In this document: piece by piece, positions 1 through 9,763 of the stretch
Layout of the letters: every line of letters begins with the position of its first letter
Position numbering within the stretch: position 1 is the first letter of the stretch
Origin: Chloroflexota bacterium
GTDB lineage: Bacteria > Chloroflexota > Dehalococcoidia > Lucifugimonadales > UBA3495
Reading direction: 5' to 3'
DNA length: 64,000 nt
NCBI GenBank assembly: GCA_028875655.1
Contig: JAPPCX010000009.1
Span: 1 to 64,000 of the forward strand
Translations under genes and position numbers: made by a program
The notes under the pieces: generated by a model
Databases searched by the model: none
Seen by the model: only the letters and a program-made list of their open reading frames with translations
What the model was told of the DNA's origin: nothing

Positions 1-120
1 CCATAGGCATTCACCACTCCTTGCGGGTCGTACACGGGTTTTCTGGGACAGGCTCAAAAGGCTTTCCCTTGGCCTCCGCATCTGCTCTGCGTTGCAGCCA
101 CTTCAGTGTTACGCTCGTTC

Positions 121-1074
121 TCATTCCTCATCCGGGTGCGTTGTGATGAAGCGTCCGGCCCGGGCCGGGTCAATGTGCGGCGCGCGCACTTCTACGCCCG
201 CCTGCTCTTCCTGCAGCCGCACCGTCACGCTGCTGTCCGATTCCGCCCAGCCCCGGTTCATCGCCTGCATTGCGATCTGCTCCGCCAGCGTGGACATGGG
301 CATGGGAACGTCATACTCCCGGGCCAGCTCCGTCGCCAACGAAATATCTTTGTAGGCCAGGTTCAGCGCGAAGCTGGCCGGCTCGAACTCGCCCCGAAAC
401 ATCGTGCGCACCAGCCCCTCGTGCAGCACTCGCATCCGGCCCAGGGATCCCCGTCGGACGCACTCCCACAGCGCTTCGGGTTCTACGCCGGCCTTCACAC
501 CCAGGGTCAGCCCCTCGGCGATGGCCTGCCGCACGCTGTGACCGATCATGTTGTGCACCAGCTTGGCGACGCTGCCCGCGCCGATCTGGCCGGCGTAGAA
601 AACCTTGTCGCCGAAGGCGTCCAGGATCGGCTTCACCCGGTCGAACACCTCCCGGTCTCCGCCCACCATCACCGCCAGGTTGCCCGACGCCGCGCCCGTC
701 TTGCCGCCGCTTACCGGCGCGTCCAACACGTGGCAGCCCTTGGCCCGGAACTTCGGCTCGATCTCCCGGATCAGCGTCGGACGGCTGGACGACAGGTCGA
801 TGTAAACGCTCCCCGGCCTGATGCCCTCCAGCACGCCCGCCGCGCCGGTTGATACCGACTCCACTTCGTAGGGCCCGGGCAAGGACGTAAAGGTAACGTC
901 GCTGGCTGCGGCGACTTCCGCCGGCGTGTTGGCCAGTCGCGCGCCGCCTTCCAGCAGGGGCAGCGCGGCCTCCTCGCGCAGGTCGTACACAATCATCGGG
1001 TAGCCGGCCCGTTGTATGTTCGCCGACATGCCGCCGCCCATGTTGCCCAGTCCAATGAATCCCACGGTTTCCAT
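121..1074 (-). CDS. 3-hydroxyisobutyrate dehydrogenase-family NAD(P)-dependent oxidoreductase
   Basis: A 317-residue protein of the beta-hydroxyacid dehydrogenase family, whose members oxidise 3-hydroxyisobutyrate or reduce tartronate semialdehyde with NAD(P). The N-terminal Rossmann motif GFIGLGNMGGGMSANI is at residues 5-20. The substrate-binding motif DAPVSGGKTGA lies near residue 118, and the conserved lysine is in GSVAKLVHNMI near residue 170. The length is a little above the family's usual 290-300. The ATG at 1074 gives a standard N-terminus. The gene diverges from the nucleotidyltransferase that starts at 1243. A paralogue lies at 52219-53121. The substrate cannot be fixed from sequence; tartronate semialdehyde, 3-hydroxyisobutyrate or a xenobiotic hydroxyacid are all possible. 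Confidence 0.9.
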   Translation of the reverse strand: METVGFIGLGNMGGGMSANIQRAGYPMIVYDLREEAALPLLEGGARLANTPAEVAAASDVTFTSLPGPYEVESVSTGAAGVLEGIRPGSVYIDLSSSRPTLIREIEPKFRAKGCHVLDAPVSGGKTGAASGNLAVMVGGDREVFDRVKPILDAFGDKVFYAGQIGAGSVAKLVHNMIGHSVRQAIAEGLTLGVKAGVEPEALWECVRRGSLGRMRVLHEGLVRTMFRGEFEPASFALNLAYKDISLATELAREYDVPMPMSTLAEQIAMQAMNRGWAESDSSVTVRLQEEQAGVEVRAPHIDPARAGRFITTHPDEE

Positions 1075-1242
1075 AATGCAGTCTCACTCCGTTCATCCCG
1101 CGTGTGGCGGTTGGCTCCCGACAGTATAACTATCCCCGACGTTAGTGTCATAAATCACCCTGCCGAACATACAACCCGGCTTGTCCCGCCGGGGTGCGGA
1201 TGCTACACTTTTTGCACCGCCGACCACCACTTGGGAAATCCG

Positions 1243-2523
1243 ATGCTGGCAGCCTCCGACGCCTCTACCGTCGGTATTTTTTTGGACACCGACCCGCGCC
1301 GGCAAGCGGTGTGCGATGCAGTTCGCCGCTTGGCCGTTGACGCCGGCATTGCTGCCTATCTGGTGGGCGGGCCGGTTCGTGACCACCAGTTGGGCGCTCC
1401 CGTCAAAGACCTGGACATCGCCGTGGTGGGCAGCGCGCCCTCCCTGGCTGGGAAACTGGTTGATGCCCTGGGTGGGCGGTTGACGGTACACCCCCGGTTC
1501 CGTACGGCTACGGTGTGGCTGCCCGATGGTATCTCCGTTGACCTGGTAACAGCCCGACGCGAAACCTACTCGCGCCCCGGCGCCCTGCCGGACGTCGAGC
1601 CTGGCGCTATCGCGGACGATCTGGGCCGGCGGGATTTCACCATCAATGCCATGGCCATTCCCCTCTCCGGCGATGATTCCGACCTGGTGGACCCACACAA
1701 TGGCCGCGCTGACCTGGAGGCCGGCATCGTCCGCACGCTGCACCGCGACAGTTTCGTGGACGACCCGACCCGCCTGTTTCGCGCGGTGCGCTACGAGCAG
1801 CGGTTCGGCTTTCGCATCGACGACGCCACGCTGGCCGATATGCGGTCGGCGCTGGACGCCGGCGCGATGAATACGGTTTCCGGCCCCAGAATCGACAATG
1901 AGCTGGGCCGGATGATTTCTGAACGCGACCCGTTGCCGGGATTGCGCCGGGCTACTGAGCTGGGTCTGCTGGCGGCGATCCATCCGGCCATGCCCACCAT
2001 GGAGCACTGGGACGCCCTGGACGGCTGGTCCTCCGTAGTGCCAGGCGCGCAGCCCGCTGACCGGGAATGGCCGGCAAGTTGGGACGCCGCGCTGTTCTGG
2101 ACCATGACGCACGACCAGGTTGCATCACTGGCGATGAAAAACCCGTACCGCACCAGGCGTTGCCGCTACGTGGATATGCTCAAGGAAGGGATGCCAATGC
2201 TCTCGGCCGATGGGCTGCTGCCCTCGGAGGTCTGCGCCTTCCTGGATTATCCGCGTCCGGAGGCTTCGGCGGCCCATGCGCTGACCGTTGCGCTGGCATT
2301 TGCCGAACCGGTGGCCGCCGAACGTATCCGACGCTACCTGACCGAATGGCAAGATTTGCAGCCCCATCTGCGCGGTTCCGACCTGCTGGAGCTGGGAGTG
2401 CCGGAAGGCCCGGCCGTGGGCGCAGCGCTGAAAGCGCTGCGCAAGGCGCGGCTCGACGGCGTAACCCGCACCCGACAGGACGAAGGCGCGTTCGCGCTGC
2501 AATGGGTACCCTCGTCAAAGTAA
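1243..2523 (+). CDS. tRNA nucleotidyltransferase / poly(A) polymerase family protein (CCA-type, no HD domain)
   Basis: A 426-residue class II nucleotidyltransferase that would add CCA, or part of it, to tRNA 3' ends. The head motif is YLVGGPVRDHQLGAPVKDLDIAVVG with the paired catalytic Asp residues in DLDIAV. It is followed by RRDFTINAMAIPL and the DDPTRLFRAVRYEQRFGF motif of the family. The open frame extends upstream to 1012, but that part overlaps the divergent dehydrogenase and reads like non-coding sequence. ATG 1243 sits just before the conserved region. No HD phosphohydrolase motif is visible in the C-terminal half. A second enzyme with an HD domain is encoded at 25458-26933, so the two could split CC and A addition as in some other bacteria, or one could be a poly(A) polymerase. 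Confidence 0.85.
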   Translation: MLAASDASTVGIFLDTDPRRQAVCDAVRRLAVDAGIAAYLVGGPVRDHQLGAPVKDLDIAVVGSAPSLAGKLVDALGGRLTVHPRFRTATVWLPDGISVDLVTARRETYSRPGALPDVEPGAIADDLGRRDFTINAMAIPLSGDDSDLVDPHNGRADLEAGIVRTLHRDSFVDDPTRLFRAVRYEQRFGFRIDDATLADMRSALDAGAMNTVSGPRIDNELGRMISERDPLPGLRRATELGLLAAIHPAMPTMEHWDALDGWSSVVPGAQPADREWPASWDAALFWTMTHDQVASLAMKNPYRTRRCRYVDMLKEGMPMLSADGLLPSEVCAFLDYPRPEASAAHALTVALAFAEPVAAERIRRYLTEWQDLQPHLRGSDLLELGVPEGPAVGAALKALRKARLDGVTRTRQDEGAFALQWVPSSK

Positions 2524-2608
2524 ATGCCCCCGGCAACCTGAAAAACCGAACCCGCCAACCATATCCAAAATCATTCAAATCCCAATACATCCCCCGTGAG
2601 GTAGTGAA

Positions 2609-2842
2609 GTGGCAACCCTATTCCAAATCCCCGGCCCGGTCTATTGCGTCGTCTGCAACGAAGAGCTCGATGGCCCGAATCGTTCCACCTGCCAGATGTG
2701 CGGCGGGCCGTTCCACCAGCCCTGGCTGCCCGACAGTGGTGTCCCCCGGTGCGGCCGCGGCGCAAGCCACGACGAAACCCTGGCCGTGGTTTTCCTCTGT
2801 GCCGATTGCTACGAGAACCGCCGGCCGCCGACTCAAAATTGA
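2609..2842 (+). CDS. small zinc-ribbon protein, unknown function
   Basis: A 77-residue protein with two clear CxxC knuckles: CVVCNEEL near residues 13-20 and CQMCGGPF near 28-35. A single Cys follows (PRCGRG), then CADC near residue 66. The pattern suggests one or two structural zinc sites. The start is GTG at 2609, preceded by GAGGT with about 7 bases of spacing. It lies 16 bp before the MDR dehydrogenase on the same strand and is probably co-transcribed with it. I do not recognise the family. The role is unknown, perhaps nucleic-acid or protein binding. Confidence 0.75.
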   Translation: MATLFQIPGPVYCVVCNEELDGPNRSTCQMCGGPFHQPWLPDSGVPRCGRGASHDETLAVVFLCADCYENRRPPTQN

Positions 2843-2858
2843 GGAGTAGAAGTTACCG

Positions 2859-3896
2859 ATGAAAGCCGTTTACATTGAAGCCCACGGGGACGTTGAGGTA
2901 CTGCAATACGGCGAGCGGCCCGACCCATCGCCCGGTCCCGGGGACGTGGTGGTTAGAGTTGGCGCCAGCGCGCTCAACCGCCTGGACATATTCACCCGTG
3001 AGGGCCAGCGCGGATTGGAGCGAGAGTTCCCGCCGCCGCTGATTCTGGGCGGCGACACCGCCGGCGAGGTGGTTGCGGCCGGCGCCGGTGTATCCAGCCT
3101 GAGCGTCGGCGACCGCGTCGTGGTCAACCCTCGCCTCAGTTGCGGCGTGTGCCAGTGGTGCGGGTCGGGACGCGACGAGCTTTGCCGGCGCAGCCGTTTC
3201 CTGGGCACCGCAATGGACGGCAGCTACGCCGAGCTGGTTGTCGTTCCTGAAGTCAATGCCTACCGCCTGGATGATGCGGTTCCTTTCGCCGACGCCGCGG
3301 CAGTCCCCACCACCTACCTCCCGGTGTGGAACATGGCCGTCCGCCGCGCGGCCCTCCAACCCTGGGAAACTGCGCTGGTGTTTTCAGCCTCGGCGGGCGT
3401 GGGCGCCGCTGCCATCCAGGTGTTCAAGAACGTGGTCGGGGCGACGGTGATCGCCACCACCAGCACGCCCGAAAAGGTCGAACAAGCTCGCCAGTTGGGA
3501 GCGGATCACGTCATCAACTATAACGAGGAGGATATTTCCCAACGCGTAAGGGAGATAACCGCCGGCGCCGGGGTTGACCTGCTGGTTGACCATGTTGGAG
3601 CCGACGTATGGGGCCACGGCTTCCGCTCGCTGCGCGCCGGCGGCCGTTATTGCATCTGCGGAGCCACCAGTGGCCTGCGCACCGAGCTGCATCTCGGCCT
3701 GCTGTTCAGCCGCCAGATTGAGGTGTACGGTGGTTACATGGGTGCGCGGGAGGACATGCGACAGATCGTCACCAGCCTGAACCGGGGCGTAATCAAGCCT
3801 GCCATCCACCAGACTTATCCGCTGGCCCAAGCCGCCGACGCGCATCGAGCGATGGAGGCTACCAACTTCTTTGGCAAGCTGCTGTTGAAGCCGTAA
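2859..3896 (+). CDS. Zinc-type alcohol dehydrogenase / quinone oxidoreductase (MDR superfamily)
   Basis: A 345-residue medium-chain dehydrogenase/reductase. The GroES-like domain has a structural zinc lobe with CGVCQWCGSGRDELC near residues 96-110. The nucleotide fold motif is SASAGVGAAAIQVFK near 177-191. It would oxidise or reduce alcohols, aldehydes or enones with NAD(P). The lobe has four Cys residues, but the usual catalytic-zinc Cys-His pair is replaced in the N-terminal region (SALNRLDIFTREG), which points to a quinone-oxidoreductase-like catalytic centre. GAGGAG precedes the ATG. The substrate is unknown. Confidence 0.9.
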   Translation: MKAVYIEAHGDVEVLQYGERPDPSPGPGDVVVRVGASALNRLDIFTREGQRGLEREFPPPLILGGDTAGEVVAAGAGVSSLSVGDRVVVNPRLSCGVCQWCGSGRDELCRRSRFLGTAMDGSYAELVVVPEVNAYRLDDAVPFADAAAVPTTYLPVWNMAVRRAALQPWETALVFSASAGVGAAAIQVFKNVVGATVIATTSTPEKVEQARQLGADHVINYNEEDISQRVREITAGAGVDLLVDHVGADVWGHGFRSLRAGGRYCICGATSGLRTELHLGLLFSRQIEVYGGYMGAREDMRQIVTSLNRGVIKPAIHQTYPLAQAADAHRAMEATNFFGKLLLKP

Positions 3897-3956
3897 GACC
3901 GGTGGGATTGCTTTCTGCTAAACTCGGTTCGCAATTCACGACAAAGGAAGGTAACT

Positions 3957-4235
3957 TTGCGAAACGTACCCCCCGGACTTTGGAGCATTAAGAATCTGAC
4001 CAAGCCGGCGCATCGGCTCGCGGGAATGTTGTTTCTTGCCGGCGCGCTGACCCTGCTGGCCTGCACCAGCGCCGCGCCTTCGGAATGTATCAAAGCGGCT
4101 GAGGATGCCGGCCTGCCGGAAAACGTCATTGAGCAACTCAAAAAGCCCGGTGATCTGAACGCCATTGAGCGGATTGCCCTGCGTGAAGTTCTCAAGAAAG
4201 CCGGACTGGACGATGTTTGCGCGCAGATCAACTGA
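3957..4235 (+). CDS. Small lipoprotein, unknown function
   Basis: A 92-residue protein starting at TTG 3957 behind a strong AAGGAAGG site 5 bases upstream. The N-terminus has a basic region, a hydrophobic core (LAGMLFLAGALTL) and a lipobox LLAC with Cys36, so export and lipidation at the membrane are expected. The mature part, about 56 residues, is helical and charged with two further Cys residues (SECIK and DDVCAQ) that could form a disulfide. It is followed after 9 bp by a small membrane protein, which suggests a two-gene unit. No family is recognised. Confidence 0.75.
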   Translation: MRNVPPGLWSIKNLTKPAHRLAGMLFLAGALTLLACTSAAPSECIKAAEDAGLPENVIEQLKKPGDLNAIERIALREVLKKAGLDDVCAQIN

Positions 4236-4244
4236 TGCGAGCTT

Positions 4245-4550
4245 ATGACCTTTGCCAAGTGGGTTGCTCTGTATGTGGCGATTTTTACGCTTCTAGGTAT
4301 CGCCTGCCACCACCTGCCGACCACCATAAACACGTGGGCGTTCGTTGCCATAGTGGGACTGCTCGTCGCAGCTCTGCACGGAATATTCATCCCGGATGTA
4401 ATCAACTGGTTTCGGTTCGCGTTCAAATGCGCTCGGATGGCAATCAAATGGGCACGGATTACGCTCAATTGGCTGTTCACTCGACTCTGGCCGAAAGTTA
4501 AGGGAAGGCGGAAACCGGAGGAGGACCCGCCGTTTAACAGAGAGGTGTGA
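4245..4550 (+). CDS. Small membrane protein, unknown function
   Basis: A 101-residue protein with two predicted membrane helices at about residues 5-22 and 28-52. A basic amphipathic stretch follows (FKCARMAIKWARITLNW) and then a charged tail (KGRRKPEEDPP). The ATG at 4245 is 9 bp after the lipoprotein stop. The gene converges with proS, with almost no space between the two stops. I recognise no family. It may work with the upstream lipoprotein in the envelope. Confidence 0.65.
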   Translation: MTFAKWVALYVAIFTLLGIACHHLPTTINTWAFVAIVGLLVAALHGIFIPDVINWFRFAFKCARMAIKWARITLNWLFTRLWPKVKGRRKPEEDPPFNREV

Positions 4551-4551
4551 C

Positions 4552-6258
<1,707 letters not shown>

Positions 6259-6261
6259 AGG

Positions 6262-6696
6262 TCAGGCGGTTCCCTCCGTTGACCAGGGGTTGATGATATC
6301 TACGCCGCAATCGGTGAAGTCGCTGACGTTGCGGGTGGCTACGGCCATGTCTTGGGAGCGGGCGATGGCGGCGATTTGGCAGTCTTGCAGGCTGATAGGC
6401 AGTCCACGCTGGCGACGGCTGGCATATATCTCAGCATAAACTTTGGCGGCGACGCTGTCGAAAGGCAGGATGCGGTCTTCAAAATACCCGTCAAGCAGAT
6501 AATACGTTTGTATGGCGACTTCATCGCGTCGCCGTCCAAGCGGCATGATCGCCACTCCGTAGCGCATTTCGGCCTCGGTTACAGCGGTGGTGAACATCTC
6601 CTCAATAGGCTGCCTATCCCACCATTCCAGAACCGCCGGATGCGCGTGAGGCTCGCCGATTTCAGACACCACATTGGTATCAACTATTATCGCCAT
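6262..6696 (-). CDS. VapC/FitB-type PIN-domain ribonuclease toxin
   Basis: A 144-residue PIN-domain protein, predicted to be a Mg2+-dependent RNase acting as a toxin. The first acidic residue is in MAIIVDTNVVSEI. The mid-protein glutamate is in TTAVTEAEMRYGV, typical of FitB/VapC. The last acidic cluster is SLQDCQIAAIA and VATRNVSDF. ATG 6696 is preferred over an in-frame TTG 12 bases upstream because it begins the canonical PIN strand and has GAGGAAG before it. It overlaps the antitoxin gene by 17 bp and abuts proS. Confidence 0.9.
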   Translation of the reverse strand: MAIIVDTNVVSEIGEPHAHPAVLEWWDRQPIEEMFTTAVTEAEMRYGVAIMPLGRRRDEVAIQTYYLLDGYFEDRILPFDSVAAKVYAEIYASRRQRGLPISLQDCQIAAIARSQDMAVATRNVSDFTDCGVDIINPWSTEGTA

Positions 6697-7228
6697 CTTC
6701 CTCGTCAAGCCAATAGTATCGGACGACCGGATCAGGATTCTCGCTCCGAGGCCGGACTTCTATCCCGAAGCCGAGGTCTTTGAACAGTTCATTGATGGCC
6801 ACTCCCAGACGTTTCGGCTGCGGCAGGCGGGCCGGCTTTTCCAGCGCAAACCGCAGTACGTTCAGCGTCTCTTCTTCTACCGAACAGTCGTTGGCAAGAG
6901 CGCGTATGCGCAACTCTTTGGCGAGTTGCTCGTCCACGCTGGGCTCCACGAAATCGTCTTCGTCGTCCTCGTCCTCGAAAATGAACTGTATCGGCTCGCC
7001 TGTGCTACGCCGCGGGACTACTATATCAACTAAGCCGATGTCCTTAAAATGCTCGCGGGCAGCCAATGCCCAGTCTTTAGGCGGCGGCACCCACAACCCA
7101 CGATCCACCAGCGCAAAACGCAGCAGGTTCAGCGCCTCTTCCTCTGATGAACAGTCGTTGCCGGCGGCCCGGGCACGCAAGCGCACCGCCGTTATATGGT
7201 CAAGGCCGTCCAGGTTTATGCTGCCCAC
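6680..7228 (-). CDS. FitA/VapB-like antitoxin with two tandem ribbon-helix-helix segments
   Basis: A 182-residue protein from GTG 7228, which has GGAGGT 6 bases upstream. This start is preferred to longer in-frame alternatives that run into the TPR gene. Two similar segments are seen, one near residue 3 (INLDGLDHITAVRLRARAA, then SSEEEALNLLRFAL) and another near residue 95 (QLAKELRIRALANDCSVEEE, then TLNVLRFAL). Each matches the FitA pattern: a strand, then a helix, then the EEE-(A/T)-L-N-x-L-R helix. Between and after them are acidic linkers. It would bind operator DNA and neutralise the overlapping PIN toxin. Family antitoxins normally have one such domain in 70-90 residues, so this looks like an internal duplication. 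Confidence 0.75.
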   Translation of the reverse strand: MGSINLDGLDHITAVRLRARAAGNDCSSEEEALNLLRFALVDRGLWVPPPKDWALAAREHFKDIGLVDIVVPRRSTGEPIQFIFEDEDDEDDFVEPSVDEQLAKELRIRALANDCSVEEETLNVLRFALEKPARLPQPKRLGVAINELFKDLGFGIEVRPRSENPDPVVRYYWLDEEDGDNS

Positions 7229-7328
7229 CGCGCCACCTCCGTTCGAGGCATTGTTGTATTTTAGCACGGCGGGCGTTGGGGTCAGTTGGGGCAGTGAGAA
7301 CGCTAACTGCCGCATGGGATGGGAACTC

Positions 7329-8429
7329 TCATCCAGCGTGCAGGGCATTGCCGATGCTGAAGTCCTCGTTGGAGCCAACGAAATCGCCTTTGGCTTCTTT
7401 GGCCTCGCCGCGGCTAATGTAGGCATCCGCATTGCTAGGATCCAGCGCAATGGCAAGACTGTAGTCTGCGATAGTGCCGTCTAAATCTCCCATGCCGTGT
7501 TTAGCGCTACCTCGGGAATAGTAATAGACCGAAGTGCTATGGTCTAACGCTATGGCACGATCAAAATCAAGGATGGCACCGTCAAAATCTCCCACGATAT
7601 GTTTGACAACACCTCGTAAGTAGCGCAAATCAGCGTAGTTGGGATTCAGCGCAATGGCAAGACTGAAATCGGCAATAGTGCCGTCAAAATCTCCCTTAGC
7701 GTATTTGGTGTCACCGCGGAAGAAGTAATACATCGAATTGCTAGGGTCTAGCGTGATAGCCTGGTCGAAATCGGTGATGGCGTCGGCGTGGTAGCCCAAG
7801 TTGCCGTTGGCAAGGCCCCGGCCGTAGTAGGCGTCTGCGTCGTTGGGGTTGAGGGAAATGGCCTGGTCGAAATCGGTGATGGCGCCGGCGTGGTAGTCCA
7901 AATTGCTTTTGGCAAGGCCCCGGCCGTAGTAGGCGTCTGCATAGTCGGGGTCGATGGAGATAGCCCTGTCGAAATCGTCAATGGCGGCGGCGATGTCGTC
8001 CAAGTCGCCCTTGGCATTACCCCGGTTGCAGTATGCTATGGCGTAGTCGGGATCGATGGAGATAGCCCGGTCGTAATCGGCAATCGCAGCGGCGGGGTCG
8101 CCCAAGTCACGCTTGGCATTGCCCCGGTTGTTGTAGGCGAGTGCGTAGTTGGGGTTGATAGAGATGGCCCGGTCGTAATCGGCGATTGCAGCGGTGTGGT
8201 CGCTCAACTCGCTTTTGGCAATGCCCCGGTTGAGGTAGGCTGGGGCGTAGTCAGGGTTGATGGAGATGGATCGGTCGAAATCCTCAATAGCAGCTTCGAA
8301 GTCGCCCAAGTCGAGTTTGGCATTGCCCCGATAGTAGTTTGTGAATGCGTAGTCGGGGTTGATGGAGATGCCCTGTGCCAGTATCTCTTGCGCCAGCTGT
8401 CGGACGATTGATGAGCGCTGATTAGTCAT
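7329..8429 (-). CDS. Tetratricopeptide-repeat protein
   Basis: A 366-residue protein made almost entirely of about ten 34-residue TPR units, with recurrent motifs such as AYYGRGLAK, GDFDGTIADF and AISINPDYA. TPR solenoids are protein-interaction scaffolds. No catalytic domain and no signal peptide are visible. ATG 8429 (MTNQRSS) is chosen. A TTG 13 codons upstream keeps the frame open, but the residues in between look non-coding. The repeats are similar enough at the DNA level that copy number could change by recombination. The partner is unknown. Confidence 0.85.
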   Translation of the reverse strand: MTNQRSSIVRQLAQEILAQGISINPDYAFTNYYRGNAKLDLGDFEAAIEDFDRSISINPDYAPAYLNRGIAKSELSDHTAAIADYDRAISINPNYALAYNNRGNAKRDLGDPAAAIADYDRAISIDPDYAIAYCNRGNAKGDLDDIAAAIDDFDRAISIDPDYADAYYGRGLAKSNLDYHAGAITDFDQAISLNPNDADAYYGRGLANGNLGYHADAITDFDQAITLDPSNSMYYFFRGDTKYAKGDFDGTIADFSLAIALNPNYADLRYLRGVVKHIVGDFDGAILDFDRAIALDHSTSVYYYSRGSAKHGMGDLDGTIADYSLAIALDPSNADAYISRGEAKEAKGDFVGSNEDFSIGNALHAG

Positions 8430-8487
8430 AGATTTGCCGCCGATTTGTTTGGTTGTAGGTGCGCCCAATTATGCAGGCCACAGTCGC

Positions 8488-9729
8488 TTACCCCATCGCG
8501 TTCACGTTGGCCATGCCCAGCCGGAACTGGCCCAGGTTGTCGTAGGCGCTGGTGTTGACCATGAAGTGTTGCGCGGCGGCGTTGATGTCTCTCATGCAGC
8601 GTTGCAGGACGCGGTCGTTGTAGATGGCGTTGCCGCCGCCGTAGCGGAACGCCGTGGTCGTTACCTGGCAGGCGATGTCCGTCGCGTACACGCAGGCGCC
8701 GCGCAGCCGCAGTTGACTTTCCAGGTCCGGCCGCTCGTTCCGGAGACAGAACTGCCACGCGTCGGCCAGGGCTTCCCGGCACAGCGCGTGAGCCGCCCTC
8801 AGTTGCTGGTCGCAGCGGCCCAGATCATGTTGCAACGCTCCCCGCTGCGCGATGGGCGATGCCAGGTAGCCCCGCTGGTATGAACCCGCTTGCAGCGAAA
8901 TCTCATCCAGGGCACGTCTCGCCACGCCCAGCGCGAACGCGGCATGGTCGGTGGTCACGAACCCCGGCCGGCCCAGCCAGAACATAGGCCCGCCCTTGCG
9001 CGGATCGGTGGACAGCAGGTCGAATGCCAGGTCCTCCGGGACGAAATAGTCGGTCAGCACGAAGTCGCGACTGCCCGTACCCTGTAGCCCCATCACCTGC
9101 CAGTTGTCCAGGAACTGCACGTCCTCGACCGGACAGGCCATGATCATGTGCTCGGGACCCGGCTGGTCCTCCCGCACGATGCGAAACCCGGCCAGCAGCC
9201 AGGACGAATGCGCGGAACCGCTGGCGAACGGCCACCGTCCGCTGACCCTCCACCCGCCCTCCACCGGCGTCGCCAGACCACGGGGTATGAGCGCGCCCGA
9301 TGCTATGGGCATCCTGTCGCCTGGGAATATCCGCTCCACGCCTGCGTCGGGAATAAATGCCCCACACAGGGCGGTGCTGGTGCTGTTTATGAACGCGCAC
9401 CATCCCGCCGAAGTGTTGATATACGAAAGCTCGTCAATCAACTCCAGGTACAGCAGTGGGTCCACTTCCGGCCCGCCCAATTCCCGTGGCACTTTCAACG
9501 ACAGCAACCCCTCACGATACAGAGCTTCTACCGACGACCACTCCAGCGTTTCGGTCACGTCGTTGGCTTCGGCGTCGGCTTCCAGTGTTGGTCGAACTCG
9601 ATCTATGGCGGTTAGCAGGTCCTCCCGCAGGGTTTCCCGATCCGACGGCAACTCCGGTATCCCTGCCCTCTCCAGCGCCGATACGTCGAACGGTTGGATA
9701 AAGTCTTCTGTGCTGGTTGCGGTGGTCAT
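8488..9729 (-). CDS. Acyl-CoA-dehydrogenase-like flavoprotein (group D monooxygenase / HsaA-type)
   Basis: A 413-residue protein with the acyl-CoA dehydrogenase fold. The N-terminal helical domain contains LSLKVPRELGG. The central beta domain contains GGWRVSGRWPFASGSAHSSWLLAG and WQVMGLQGTGSRDFVLTDYFVPE, features of flavin-dependent monooxygenases such as HsaA or DszC. The C-terminal helical bundle contains AFRYGGGNAIYNDRVLQRCMRD. True acyl-CoA dehydrogenases have a catalytic Glu that I cannot find in place here. It therefore probably hydroxylates an aromatic or terpenoid substrate using reduced flavin from a separate reductase. The substrate is unknown. Confidence 0.85.
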   Translation of the reverse strand: MTTATSTEDFIQPFDVSALERAGIPELPSDRETLREDLLTAIDRVRPTLEADAEANDVTETLEWSSVEALYREGLLSLKVPRELGGPEVDPLLYLELIDELSYINTSAGWCAFINSTSTALCGAFIPDAGVERIFPGDRMPIASGALIPRGLATPVEGGWRVSGRWPFASGSAHSSWLLAGFRIVREDQPGPEHMIMACPVEDVQFLDNWQVMGLQGTGSRDFVLTDYFVPEDLAFDLLSTDPRKGGPMFWLGRPGFVTTDHAAFALGVARRALDEISLQAGSYQRGYLASPIAQRGALQHDLGRCDQQLRAAHALCREALADAWQFCLRNERPDLESQLRLRGACVYATDIACQVTTTAFRYGGGNAIYNDRVLQRCMRDINAAAQHFMVNTSAYDNLGQFRLGMANVNAMG

Positions 9730-9763
9730 GCCCTATCCCTGTATTCCCGGAACATCGTGCCAT

